From Microcoleus sp. FACHB-672 (GTDB taxonomy: Bacteria; Cyanobacteriota; Cyanobacteriia; Cyanobacteriales; Oscillatoriaceae): 64,000 nucleotides of DNA. The stretch spans positions 124,001-188,000 of the forward strand of contig NZ_JACJOU010000015.1 of the NCBI RefSeq assembly GCF_014695725.1, in the 5' to 3' direction. A model generated the notes under the pieces. It made no database searches. It was not told the origin of the DNA and saw nothing but the letters and a program-made list of their open reading frames with translations. Position numbers and translations under genes: made by a program. Below, piece by piece: positions 30,307 through 38,286 of the stretch; the first letter of the stretch is position 1; every line of letters starts with the position of its first letter.

Positions 30307-32373
30307 ATGAACCAAAAAGTTGTTTCGGGCTTGCGTAACGTCGCAATTGTTGGCCCGTATTTAAGTGGAAAAACGACATTACTCGAAAGTTTATTGTTCG
30401 TCACCGGCACGATTTCTCGTAAAGGCAGTGCCAAAGAAGGAAACACGGTTGGAGACAGTTCAACTGAGGCGCGTGACCGGCAGATGAGTGTGGAAGTAAC
30501 TGCCGCGAGTACAGAATACGGTGATATTCGCTTCACGTTTCTCGACTGTCCGGGATCAGTAGAATTTGCTCAAGAAACTTATAATGCTTTAATCGGTGCC
30601 GGCGCGGCGGTTGTTGTCTGTGAACTCGATCCGGCACGGGTGCTGACTTTAGCGCCTTTGTTTAAATTCCTCGATGATTGGCAGATCCCCCACCTAGTAT
30701 TCATTAATAAAATGGATCGGGTCTGTACAGACGAGGTTCGCTGCACGACCAACTTTATAGAAGTGCTGAATGCCCTTAAGTCTGTTTCTTCTCGTCCCAT
30801 CGTGCCGCATCAATACCCCATTGGCCAAGGGGATCGGGTGGTCGGTTTTATCGATTTGGTCAGTGAACAGGCTTATCATTACCATCCTGGTGCGCCGGCA
30901 GATCCGGTGCCGATGCCAGAGTCTTTAAAAGAGCAGGAACACGCGGCGCGAACTCAAATGTTAGAAGAGTTGGCCAATTTTGACGATCACCTGCTGGAAA
31001 AACTGCTAGAGGAAATTAACCCGTCCCAAGAAGAAATTATCCAAGACCTGAAAATGGAATTGGGGGCAGATTTAATTGTGCCGGTGTTTATTGGCGTAGC
31101 TGAGCAAGATTATGGAGTGCGGCCACTATTAGAGGCGCTGTTGCGGGAAGCACCGGCACCGGAAACAACGGCAGAACGCCGAGGTATTATGCTCCACGCT
31201 ACCGAACCTCTGGCCCAAGTGCTGAAAACGTATTACACCCCTCAAGGCGGTAAAATGTCGCTGGTGCGGGTTTGGCAGGGTCAGCTTACGGATGGAATCG
31301 TACTTAATGGCGTGCGTGCTGGCGGCCTTTACCGGATGATGGGCCAGCAAACGCAAGGTTTGCAGACAGCCGGTGCCGGCGAGGTTGTGGCGCTGGCGCG
31401 GATGGAGGGGATCAAAACCGGCGATACGTTAACCATTAGTGGGCAAGCAGCAAGTGAATTGCCCAAGGCGGAACAGTTGAAGCCGGTGTTTGCTTTGGCT
31501 ATTGCCCCCGAAAGGCGCAACGATGAAGTGAAACTGACCGGCGCACTGTCCAAGTTGCTAGACGAAGATCCCGCCCTGGCTTGGGAGCAACATGGGGACA
31601 CCCACGAAATTATTCTCTGGGGACAAGGCGAGATTCACCTGAAGGTTGCCCTAGATCGGCTGCGGCGTAAATATAATTTGCCAATGGTGACGCATCTGCC
31701 CCACGTTCCTTATAAGGAAACAATTCGCAAGCCGGTTTCCTCAGTACATGGGCGCTACAAGCACCAAAGCGGCGGACATGGCCAGTTTGGGGATGTTTAT
31801 CTGGATATTAAGCCGGTGTCACGTGGAGAGGGCTTTAATTTCAGTGAGACAATTGTGGGTGGTTCGGTGCCGAGGCAGTATATCCCCGGCGTAGAAACCG
31901 GCGTGCGGGAATTTTTGGAACATGGCCCACTAGGATTTCCGGTAGTGGATATTGCGGTGACCCTCACGAATGGGTCTTACCACACGGTGGACAGTTCAGA
32001 ACAGGCGTTTAAGCAAGCGGCACGTCTGGCGATGCAAGAGGGGATGGCCAAATGTGAGCCAACGCTGCTGGAACCTATAGCTTCGGTTGAGATTTGTGCG
32101 CCGAATGAGTTTACTTCTAAGATGATGCAGCTAATTAGCGGGCGTCGTGGCCAAATTTTAGGCTATGAGGCGGTATCTGATTGGAAGGGGTGGGATAAGG
32201 TTTCGGCTTATTTGCCGCAGGCAGAAATGCAAGATTTAATCGTGGAGTTGCGTTCCCTAACGATGGGAGTTGGTTTCTTCCACTGGCAGTTCGATCACTT
32301 GCAAGAGGTGCCAGAACCTTTGGCGAAGCGGGTGCTCGGTAACGGCAATGGCAATGGTAAGAACAATTACTAA
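30307..32373 (+). CDS. Elongation factor G-like GTPase (EF-G paralogue)
   Basis: 688-residue translational GTPase with the five-domain EF-G layout, including the EF-G domain IV core (SSVHGRYKHQSGGHGQFGDVYLDI) and a C-terminal domain V (ASVEICAPNEFTSKMMQLISGRRGQILGYE). G motifs are divergent: G1 is GPYLSGKT (16-23) rather than the usual AHIDAGKT, G3 is DCPGS in place of DTPGH so the catalytic His is missing, while G4 NKMD is kept. This matches the EF-G2-like subgroup, with slow or regulated GTP hydrolysis, not the main translocase. The C-terminus ends in a short GNGNGNGKNN tail. Exact role (recycling, stress translation) unknown. Confidence 0.9.
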   Translation: MNQKVVSGLRNVAIVGPYLSGKTTLLESLLFVTGTISRKGSAKEGNTVGDSSTEARDRQMSVEVTAASTEYGDIRFTFLDCPGSVEFAQETYNALIGAGAAVVVCELDPARVLTLAPLFKFLDDWQIPHLVFINKMDRVCTDEVRCTTNFIEVLNALKSVSSRPIVPHQYPIGQGDRVVGFIDLVSEQAYHYHPGAPADPVPMPESLKEQEHAARTQMLEELANFDDHLLEKLLEEINPSQEEIIQDLKMELGADLIVPVFIGVAEQDYGVRPLLEALLREAPAPETTAERRGIMLHATEPLAQVLKTYYTPQGGKMSLVRVWQGQLTDGIVLNGVRAGGLYRMMGQQTQGLQTAGAGEVVALARMEGIKTGDTLTISGQAASELPKAEQLKPVFALAIAPERRNDEVKLTGALSKLLDEDPALAWEQHGDTHEIILWGQGEIHLKVALDRLRRKYNLPMVTHLPHVPYKETIRKPVSSVHGRYKHQSGGHGQFGDVYLDIKPVSRGEGFNFSETIVGGSVPRQYIPGVETGVREFLEHGPLGFPVVDIAVTLTNGSYHTVDSSEQAFKQAARLAMQEGMAKCEPTLLEPIASVEICAPNEFTSKMMQLISGRRGQILGYEAVSDWKGWDKVSAYLPQAEMQDLIVELRSLTMGVGFFHWQFDHLQEVPEPLAKRVLGNGNGNGKNNY

Positions 32374-32406
32374 TTTGCCTGCCGGTTAATTTAGCAATGA
32401 AAAATG

Positions 32407-32436
32407 AAGCCCGTGCCGGCAAGCGGGCTTTTTTTT
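32407..32436 (+). terminator. EF-G-like gene terminator
   Basis: AAGCCCG/CGGGCTT stem (32407-32413 with 32424-32430) followed by a run of eight T. It lies 34 bp past the stop. The convergent Uma2 gene ends only 6 bp further, and the hairpin may also serve it. Confidence 0.9.
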
Positions 32437-32441
32437 GCCGG

Positions 32442-33158
32442 TTACAATTGGTTGGGATCAACGCCCATTTCCTGCAGTCGTGCTTCTAAGGCTTGTGCTC
32501 GCCGGCGTTCTTCTTCTAGCTGGGTTTCTGCCTGTTGAGCGCGGTTTTCTGCTTGGTATGCGCGGTTTTCTGCCTCTTGTCGCTGTCGGTCAAGTTCTAT
32601 AAAGTTGAGAAATGGCTGACCATCTGGGCGATAGATTACCAGGATATCTTGCGATAGCTCAAAGCGCACACCGAGTCTGGGACTGACCCAATCGCTCATG
32701 TCGTCAATTAATTTTAATTTATCGTTGTGGCGCTGCCAGCCGGTTAAGTCTGCTGTATCGGGGTCATAGATATAGTATTCTTCAACCCCGTAGCGTTCGT
32801 AAAAGTCGAATTTTTTGGCCATTTGAGAGGGCCGGTTTCCCGGCGACCAAATTTCAAAGGCGACTTGGGGAGAAATGTTGTTTTCTTCCCATTGTTTATA
32901 GGAACCCCGGTGTCCTTTTGGCCGGCCTAAAGCAACCATAACATCGGGTGCTTGGCGGAGTTTATTATCACCTTGGACGGGATACCATAAAAGATCGCCG
33001 GCAACGAATACATTGGGTTCATTGGCAAACAGCGATTCTAAATTTTCTTTGATATATACAATTAATTCAAATTGTTTGGTATTGTCTGCCATTAATTCGC
33101 CGTCGCTGTCGGGGTAGATGATCTCTTCTGAGATAGAAGATTGCTTTTCGGTAAGCAT
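32442..33158 (-). CDS. Uma2 family endonuclease-like protein
   Basis: 238 residues of the Uma2/DUF820 PD-(D/E)XK fold that is greatly expanded in cyanobacteria. Putative active site: Asp of APDVMVALG, Glu of VAFEIWSPG and Lys of MAKKFDFYERYGV. The C-terminal 50 residues form a highly charged coiled coil with a seven-residue repeat (EAENRAYQAENRAQQAETQ). It begins 33 bp after the coiled-coil two-TM gene and may be the last gene of the CHAT cassette, though Uma2 genes are also often solitary. Actual substrate is unknown for nearly all members. Confidence 0.85.
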   Translation of the reverse strand: MLTEKQSSISEEIIYPDSDGELMADNTKQFELIVYIKENLESLFANEPNVFVAGDLLWYPVQGDNKLRQAPDVMVALGRPKGHRGSYKQWEENNISPQVAFEIWSPGNRPSQMAKKFDFYERYGVEEYYIYDPDTADLTGWQRHNDKLKLIDDMSDWVSPRLGVRFELSQDILVIYRPDGQPFLNFIELDRQRQEAENRAYQAENRAQQAETQLEEERRRAQALEARLQEMGVDPNQL

Positions 33159-33191
33159 AGGATGTTGAGCGAGTTGGTTAATTGAAGTTTA

Positions 33192-34721
33192 TCAGTTTGA
33201 ACTTTTGCGAGTATGGACTGAATTTTGATGGTGGGTACGCCACCAATAAGTAATCCCACTAACAACCCCTCCCAAAAGCAGACAAAGCCCGAAAAATCCT
33301 AACCAAATTAATATAGGAGAAGTGGATGGAACTGGACTTTTGGGTGTAGCTGCCGGCACAGATTGAGTGTTAGTATTTTGATTTGTTGGCGGTGTAGTAA
33401 TTTGTTGAATTAATGGAGCTAAGGCAGTCGCCGTTAATGAGGCGGTTCCCACCCCAACACCGGCAACGGCTACAAAATTTTGAAATTCTCTATTTTGGGT
33501 TTCGATATGCTGATTTAATGCTGTTTGTTTAACTTCTACGATTCCCCTAACCGTATTCACCAAATTTTCTAAAACTTTCAAATTTGCACTCATGGCGGCC
33601 TGATCTTGGGCGACTTGAAGCTGATATTTATTCTTAACTGTTTCGCTGAAAGTTTTTAAAATTTTTAAATTAGTTTCACCCATTTTTTTATGAGGTTGGG
33701 CTTTGTTCACTAGCTTGATTAGTCGTTGTTTGTAGTTTTGCAGGTTTGTTTCAATGGCAAGCTTGACAATCTCAATATTACTAATTGTCTCTACATAGTT
33801 AGAATAAATATCTAAGCATTCTTGTAAAGTTTTCTGCAAATCGTCAAGGTTATTTATAGTTAATTCAGTTTTGGGCGTTATGCTATATAGATTTTTGACC
33901 TTTGCAACTTCTTGACTAATTTTTTGGGTATATTTCTGAAGAGATTCTTTTTTATTGTAGGCGTACCAGTAACCCCAAATAATTTTGTGCCGATAGCAAA
34001 ATAAGCGCAGCCAATCCCCATAAAATGAAGCGGCTTGCTTCATATTTTGCCTATCGGGATAGAGAATAATAATAATGTGATAGCTATTTTCTTCTGTTTT
34101 GATATCTTCGGGTTTTTGCGCCGGCTGCCAAATTTCAAAGACGGTAGCGCCGAGGAATTTACCAGAGTTTTCTAATTTTTGCCACTCCCCAGGCATTAAA
34201 TCCGCGATTAAAGCTTTCCCGGCTTCATAGGCTAGATTGGCTATTTGCTGATCATCGCCTTTGAAGGAGACGGGTAGATAACCGGAAAGAATATAAGTTT
34301 TGCCAAGGTTGCCTTTTTTATCTTGTGCTTGTTTTTTAAGAGTTTGGAAGCAAGTGACAGGAGACTTTATCTCATTGAGGTAATCTACAGAACAGTCATA
34401 TAGCAAGCTGTAAGTATCCCCAATCCGCACAGGATAGTAATAGCCTGAGAATGGGTAGCTATCAACTTTTTCAGTAAAGCGAAAGTTATGATTTTTGTTG
34501 ATTTCTAGTTCTTTCTTTTGCTCAGGCTCTAATAATTCCAGTAATTTGATATATTCTGGAGAGCCGGCATTGCTTTCTCTAGACAAGTCAACCTTAATGG
34601 GTTCTGGTAAGTTTTTCCAAAATATCCTGTGATTTTCGGCAATTTCTTCAGCACTGTCTCCCCAGCCATTTCTAAGCTGATAAACAAATAAATCAAGCGT
34701 GGGATAAATTAATTCGCTCAT
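33192..34721 (-). CDS. Conserved hypothetical with coiled coil and C-terminal membrane hairpin
   Basis: 509 residues from MSELIYPTLDLFVYQLR, chosen because AAGAGGT stands 3-4 bases before this ATG; an ATG 36 bp upstream lacks such a site. The first 280 residues form a globular domain (IYPTLDLFVYQLRNGWGD; VFEIWQP; YHIIIILYPDRQ; FCYRHKIIWGYWYAY). Residues about 290-420 are helical coiled coil with many Asn, Gln and Lys. Next come a small-residue hydrophobic stretch (FVAVAGVGVGTASLTATALAP), a Pro/Thr/Asn-rich spacer, and a strong TM helix (ILIWLGFFGLCLLLGGVVSGITYWW) with a basic tail. It looks like a membrane-anchored sensor or effector. I recognise no named family. It belongs with the CHAT gene upstream. 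Confidence 0.8.
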   Translation of the reverse strand: MSELIYPTLDLFVYQLRNGWGDSAEEIAENHRIFWKNLPEPIKVDLSRESNAGSPEYIKLLELLEPEQKKELEINKNHNFRFTEKVDSYPFSGYYYPVRIGDTYSLLYDCSVDYLNEIKSPVTCFQTLKKQAQDKKGNLGKTYILSGYLPVSFKGDDQQIANLAYEAGKALIADLMPGEWQKLENSGKFLGATVFEIWQPAQKPEDIKTEENSYHIIIILYPDRQNMKQAASFYGDWLRLFCYRHKIIWGYWYAYNKKESLQKYTQKISQEVAKVKNLYSITPKTELTINNLDDLQKTLQECLDIYSNYVETISNIEIVKLAIETNLQNYKQRLIKLVNKAQPHKKMGETNLKILKTFSETVKNKYQLQVAQDQAAMSANLKVLENLVNTVRGIVEVKQTALNQHIETQNREFQNFVAVAGVGVGTASLTATALAPLIQQITTPPTNQNTNTQSVPAATPKSPVPSTSPILIWLGFFGLCLLLGGVVSGITYWWRTHHQNSVHTRKSSN

Positions 34722-34811
34722 TCGACCTCTTGTAACGTGGGAGTTTTGTAAAGACACAGCCGATAGTTGTTTTTACAATTAGGATATTTTTGTCATTTAG
34801 ATATTAGTTTT

Positions 34812-35138
34812 TTAAGATTTTTCGCCCTCATCGGCAGACTTATTCGTATTCTCTGATTTATCAGAGGGAGGGTTTACATTTCCCACGTCTGTATCCCTGG
34901 AATCATCATTTTCAGGATCAAAACCTTTGTCTTTAGGTTGTGCTTGGTAAAGCTTTTTTAATTCCCGGCGTTCGGTTTCATAAAGTTGTTTAATCTGGGC
35001 ATTTTTTGCAGCGAGAGTCTCCAAACCGGCAACCGCTTTGATGATTTCATCTTCCAATTCTCCCAAATCAACAGAAGAGTCTAATTTTGCTAGGGCGTTG
35101 CCGATGGCTTGCAGGACAATAATATCAGTTACTTTCAT
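34812..35138 (-). CDS. Small acidic protein linked to the CHAT gene
   Basis: 108 residues. The first 68 are amphipathic helices (VTDIIVLQAIGNALAKL; LEDEIIKAVAGLETLAAKN; QLYETERRELKKLYQ). The last 40 are disordered and strongly acidic (ENDDSRDTDVGN ... SADEGEKS). Its ATG lies 2 bp after the stop of the CHAT gene with no good ribosome site of its own, so its translation is probably coupled. Likely a partner or regulator of the CHAT protein; no family recognised. Confidence 0.75.
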   Translation of the reverse strand: MKVTDIIVLQAIGNALAKLDSSVDLGELEDEIIKAVAGLETLAAKNAQIKQLYETERRELKKLYQAQPKDKGFDPENDDSRDTDVGNVNPPSDKSENTNKSADEGEKS

Positions 35139-35140
35139 AA

Positions 35141-37930
35141 TCAGGTTTTAGCTTCAGGATTGACGATGCCATGAACCGTGAAACCGGCCCAATAATAAAG
35201 ATGTTCGTAAGGAGGTTGATTTGATTGTATTTTAGCGCAGTCTTCCTGGATACTAGCGGCTTCATCTCGCAAGTCGCGGCTGCAAGAAGGGTTAGATTGT
35301 TGTACTTGATCCGCAAGGTTGCGATACCACGTTTCGAGATCGCGGTAGGTGACGGTGCGAAGCCAGTTTTGTGCGGTTTTGAGGGCTTCGATAGGGTTCA
35401 TTTTCTCCTCGTTTATACATTGATGAATGCGAATCATCATTAATGCTGAGGAAATTTCATCGACTTTCCAGAGAGTGCTAATGACGCAGTGAGTACCCAT
35501 TGCTAAAAAGCAACTGGCTAAACCTACAAATTCATCAATTAGCCCTTCTTTTCCCGTCATGCCGGTTTCGCAGGCAGAAAGGCAGACGAGGTAATATTTG
35601 GGTAAGTTTAGCTGGAAGATTTCACGGACAGTTAGCAGTTTTTTATTTTTTAGCTGTAATGCTGACTGGGATGGCTGGGCGATATTATGACCGGCATGAC
35701 CCGTAAAATGAAAAACACCGGCAGTCTTTTGCAGGACTTCGGTAAGTTTTTCTACGGTGGCTTGGCTATGGGGTACAGTTTCGCAGTTTGCATAAAAATG
35801 GGCGATGGTTGGAGATTCTATTTCAGCATAGAGCAAGGGATCTGGGCTTTCAACGTTGAGCAAATCTTCTTTTGAGGCGGGTTCGACTTTTTGCAAATCT
35901 TGGCCGGTTTGAAAACTCGGTAGCCGGCTGATTGTGAAAGGTTGTTCACAAAAGAAATATTCCAGTGGTAACAGGTGTAAGTCCCGGTGGGGAATCAAAA
36001 TTAAGTGATGGATGCCGGCTAACTGAGGCAAAATTTGCCCGATTTGGAGAATTTCGCCTAATGTTTTCAACTCATCGGCCATTGAATTGCGCCATTTCGC
36101 GCTTTCTTCTGCTTGGTTGTTTTCGTCTTTAGGGCTTTCTTCCCCTTCGTTTTTTTGAGTTTTGCGGTATTTTTGATAATTTTCTTTCCAGCGATTCATC
36201 CAGGTTTCAAACGCTAGCACCAAACTTTCTGGCGTATTAACGCTGCCGGCTTCTGTAAAGGTTGGGGATGTCAGAGTGTGAACCGATAAAGGCCGGTCGG
36301 ATCGCAGCACAAACACGACAATGCCACCCTCACTGAGATGCCAATCAAGCGCCGCCACCCCAGCCGGTAAAGTGAATGCCGGTGTTTCTCCCAAAATCCA
36401 GCCATCGCGCAACCAGCGCAGGGAGAGATTTTTGCGTTTTTCAGCCAGTGTCAGCGCCTCCAGTTGCTTTTCGGGTTCTGGGGACTGCGCCAGCAGCAAC
36501 ACCCGCAACTGATTGAAACCCGCGAATTGTTTGGATAACTGAATTTTCCACTCGTCTGATTGAGCCTCGTTGATTAAATCCTCCAGAACAATATCGCCTA
36601 TATCCAAACAGCGCTGAAAATCTTCTTGATAGTCAAGGGCTTTACAAACTTTTGCCAATTTTTGCAAAATTTCTAGATACCGCAGCCGTAAACGGGGGTT
36701 TAAGGGTTTGCCAAGGATATCTCCTAGGATGGAAGCTTGGCAGTTCGTGAGGGTTTTGAGCGCGGCAATATAGCTGTCTCTTGCCTGTTGCCAGTACAGG
36801 TAAGGATTGGGTTGCCGGCGTCCGTGCAAGTCGTGGCAGTCAGCTTTCAATTGATGCAAGAAAGCGCCACCTTCCTGTTCATTTGAGGGCATAGCCTGCA
36901 ACCCGTCATCCCAGTTCTGAAGGGCGGCATTGTACCCCTGTATCTTCAAAATGGCCCAGCCCCGGCCTGCCCAAGCTTCCCAGAATTGATTCTTTGTTAA
37001 TTCTAAGGCACGGTCATAGGCAGGAATCGCCTCTTGAGGGCGTCCCAAATTCTTCAGCACATTGCCCTTACCGTTCCAGGGTTGATGGTATGCCGGCTTG
37101 ATTTCAATGGCACGGTTATAGCATGGCAGTGCTTCCTCAGGGCGTCCCAAATTCTTCAGCACATTGCCCTTACCGTTCCAGGCATCATGGTGTGCCGGCT
37201 CTATTTCAATGGCACGGTTATAGCATGGCAGTGCTTCCTCAGGGCGTCCCAACTCCCTCAGCACAGTGCCCTTATTGATCCAGACAATATGAGAGGCCGG
37301 CTCTATTTCAATGGCACGGTTATAGCATAGCAGCGCTTCCTCAAAGCGTCCCAACTCACCCAGCACACTGCCCCTATTGCTCCAGGCATCATGGTATGTC
37401 GGCTCTATTTCCAGGGCGCGGTTATACGAAGCGAGGGCGGCATCAAGATTGCCGGCCTGATATTGCTCAAATGCTCGATTGAACAAGGCTTCCGCTTCCT
37501 CACTGACATTTGTCGGGGGTTGCACCGGCACCGCTTTTTCTGCTTCCCTCTCCAGCAATTGCCGGCCAATGTTTGCCGCCACCTCTGCCAGTTCCCCGCA
37601 GGCCATCTCCCCCAACTTCACCATCCGTTCCGCTAATTCGCGGTTAGGTGCGGCAGACTCCAGCAACCGAGACGCAAACCGATGCAACCACGCCACCCAT
37701 TCTGCCTCGGAACTGCGCTGTTTCAACCGCTCAACAGCCCGCAATACCTCCACCTCACCCATGCCAAAATCAACAACCACCAACAACTGTAAAAACAGCC
37801 GTTCGTATTCTGCATCACTCAGGGGTTGAGTTGCCGATATTTGTGAGGGTGTTGCTGATTGGGGTTTTCTGAATAACCCGATAAATCTGCGCCACAACCG
37901 AATGAACCACTGCCCTATCTGCCAGAGCAT
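35141..37930 (-). CDS. TPR-CHAT domain protein (caspase-like peptidase)
   Basis: 929 residues from ATG at 37930, preferred because GAGAGGG precedes it; a GTG 12 bp upstream is the alternative. The N-terminus is basic and amphipathic (LWQIGQWFIRLWRRFIGLF), perhaps membrane-touching. Residues about 140-330 hold five or six TPRs, four of them near-identical 102-bp units. The C-terminal third is a CHAT domain (caspase family) with likely catalytic His745 (HFTGHAGH) and Cys787 (CLSACETG). CHAT proteins with TPRs act as regulated proteases in bacterial conflict and cell-death systems and in other cyanobacterial roles. It heads a tight cassette with a small acidic protein (2-bp gap), a coiled-coil membrane protein and a Uma2 nuclease. 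Substrate unknown. Confidence 0.9.
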   Translation of the reverse strand: MLWQIGQWFIRLWRRFIGLFRKPQSATPSQISATQPLSDAEYERLFLQLLVVVDFGMGEVEVLRAVERLKQRSSEAEWVAWLHRFASRLLESAAPNRELAERMVKLGEMACGELAEVAANIGRQLLEREAEKAVPVQPPTNVSEEAEALFNRAFEQYQAGNLDAALASYNRALEIEPTYHDAWSNRGSVLGELGRFEEALLCYNRAIEIEPASHIVWINKGTVLRELGRPEEALPCYNRAIEIEPAHHDAWNGKGNVLKNLGRPEEALPCYNRAIEIKPAYHQPWNGKGNVLKNLGRPQEAIPAYDRALELTKNQFWEAWAGRGWAILKIQGYNAALQNWDDGLQAMPSNEQEGGAFLHQLKADCHDLHGRRQPNPYLYWQQARDSYIAALKTLTNCQASILGDILGKPLNPRLRLRYLEILQKLAKVCKALDYQEDFQRCLDIGDIVLEDLINEAQSDEWKIQLSKQFAGFNQLRVLLLAQSPEPEKQLEALTLAEKRKNLSLRWLRDGWILGETPAFTLPAGVAALDWHLSEGGIVVFVLRSDRPLSVHTLTSPTFTEAGSVNTPESLVLAFETWMNRWKENYQKYRKTQKNEGEESPKDENNQAEESAKWRNSMADELKTLGEILQIGQILPQLAGIHHLILIPHRDLHLLPLEYFFCEQPFTISRLPSFQTGQDLQKVEPASKEDLLNVESPDPLLYAEIESPTIAHFYANCETVPHSQATVEKLTEVLQKTAGVFHFTGHAGHNIAQPSQSALQLKNKKLLTVREIFQLNLPKYYLVCLSACETGMTGKEGLIDEFVGLASCFLAMGTHCVISTLWKVDEISSALMMIRIHQCINEEKMNPIEALKTAQNWLRTVTYRDLETWYRNLADQVQQSNPSCSRDLRDEAASIQEDCAKIQSNQPPYEHLYYWAGFTVHGIVNPEAKT
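37010..37480 (-). repeat. 102-bp tandem repeats encoding TPRs of the CHAT protein
   Basis: The CACGGTTATA word recurs at 37111, 37213, 37315 and (as CGCGGTTATA) 37417, exactly 102 bp apart, with nearly identical DNA between. Each unit is one 34-residue TPR. High DNA identity points to recent amplification or homogenisation. Confidence 0.9.
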
Positions 37931-38066
37931 TTGCCCTCTCACTTGTTGAGATTGTTTTTGTGTTTAATTGTATAGGAATTTCACTAAGTAGGTCGCCATA
38001 ATTATAAAAAGCTCTCAAGCGGTATTCTAAAAAAAGGCTTTGCCTCTAAACTCTGATATTAAAACG

Positions 38067-38255
38067 ATGGAAACCTCACAAAGTTGGTATATTGTCAAAC
38101 GTCCGCAGGGAAGCTGTGAGATACTTCCTGCCGAACAAATTGAACAAAAAGAAGACCCCAACATCGTTGAAAGATGGGGTCCTTTTACATCACCCGACGA
38201 AGCGATTGCTCGTCGCGTGGGATTAATTAGAACCGGCAAATGCCAGCCGCAGTAA
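38067..38255 (+). CDS. Small conserved cyanobacterial protein
   Basis: 62 residues from METSQSWYIVKR (ATG at 38067); a longer frame from 38040 is less likely. The core runs YIVKRPQGSCEILPAEQ, an acidic middle, and WGPFTSPDEAIARRVGLIRTGKCQP. I recall near-identical small proteins in many cyanobacteria, often mislabelled DDE transposase family; nothing here is transposase-like. Probably a single-domain soluble protein of unknown function. It has its own terminator. Confidence 0.75.
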   Translation: METSQSWYIVKRPQGSCEILPAEQIEQKEDPNIVERWGPFTSPDEAIARRVGLIRTGKCQPQ

Positions 38256-38263
38256 AAATCCTC

Positions 38264-38285
38264 AGTCCTCAATTTAGGACTTTTT
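38264..38285 (+). terminator. Terminator after the small conserved gene
   Basis: AGTCCT/AGGACT stem (38264-38269 with 38276-38281) followed by TTTTT on the plus strand. It sits between convergent genes and just before the ctp stop. Confidence 0.75.
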
Positions 38286-38286
38286 A

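Noticed and set aside
30053-30379. 108-residue minus-strand frame
   Set aside because: It overlaps the EF-G start and its clear Shine-Dalgarno; no family or ribosome site of its own.
37010-37480. 102-bp repeats as a CRISPR-like array
   Set aside because: The units are contiguous, in frame and encode TPRs, with no spacers.
38067-38255. Transposase label for the small gene
   Set aside because: 62 residues without any DDE motif, inverted repeats or target duplication; it is a small conserved protein.
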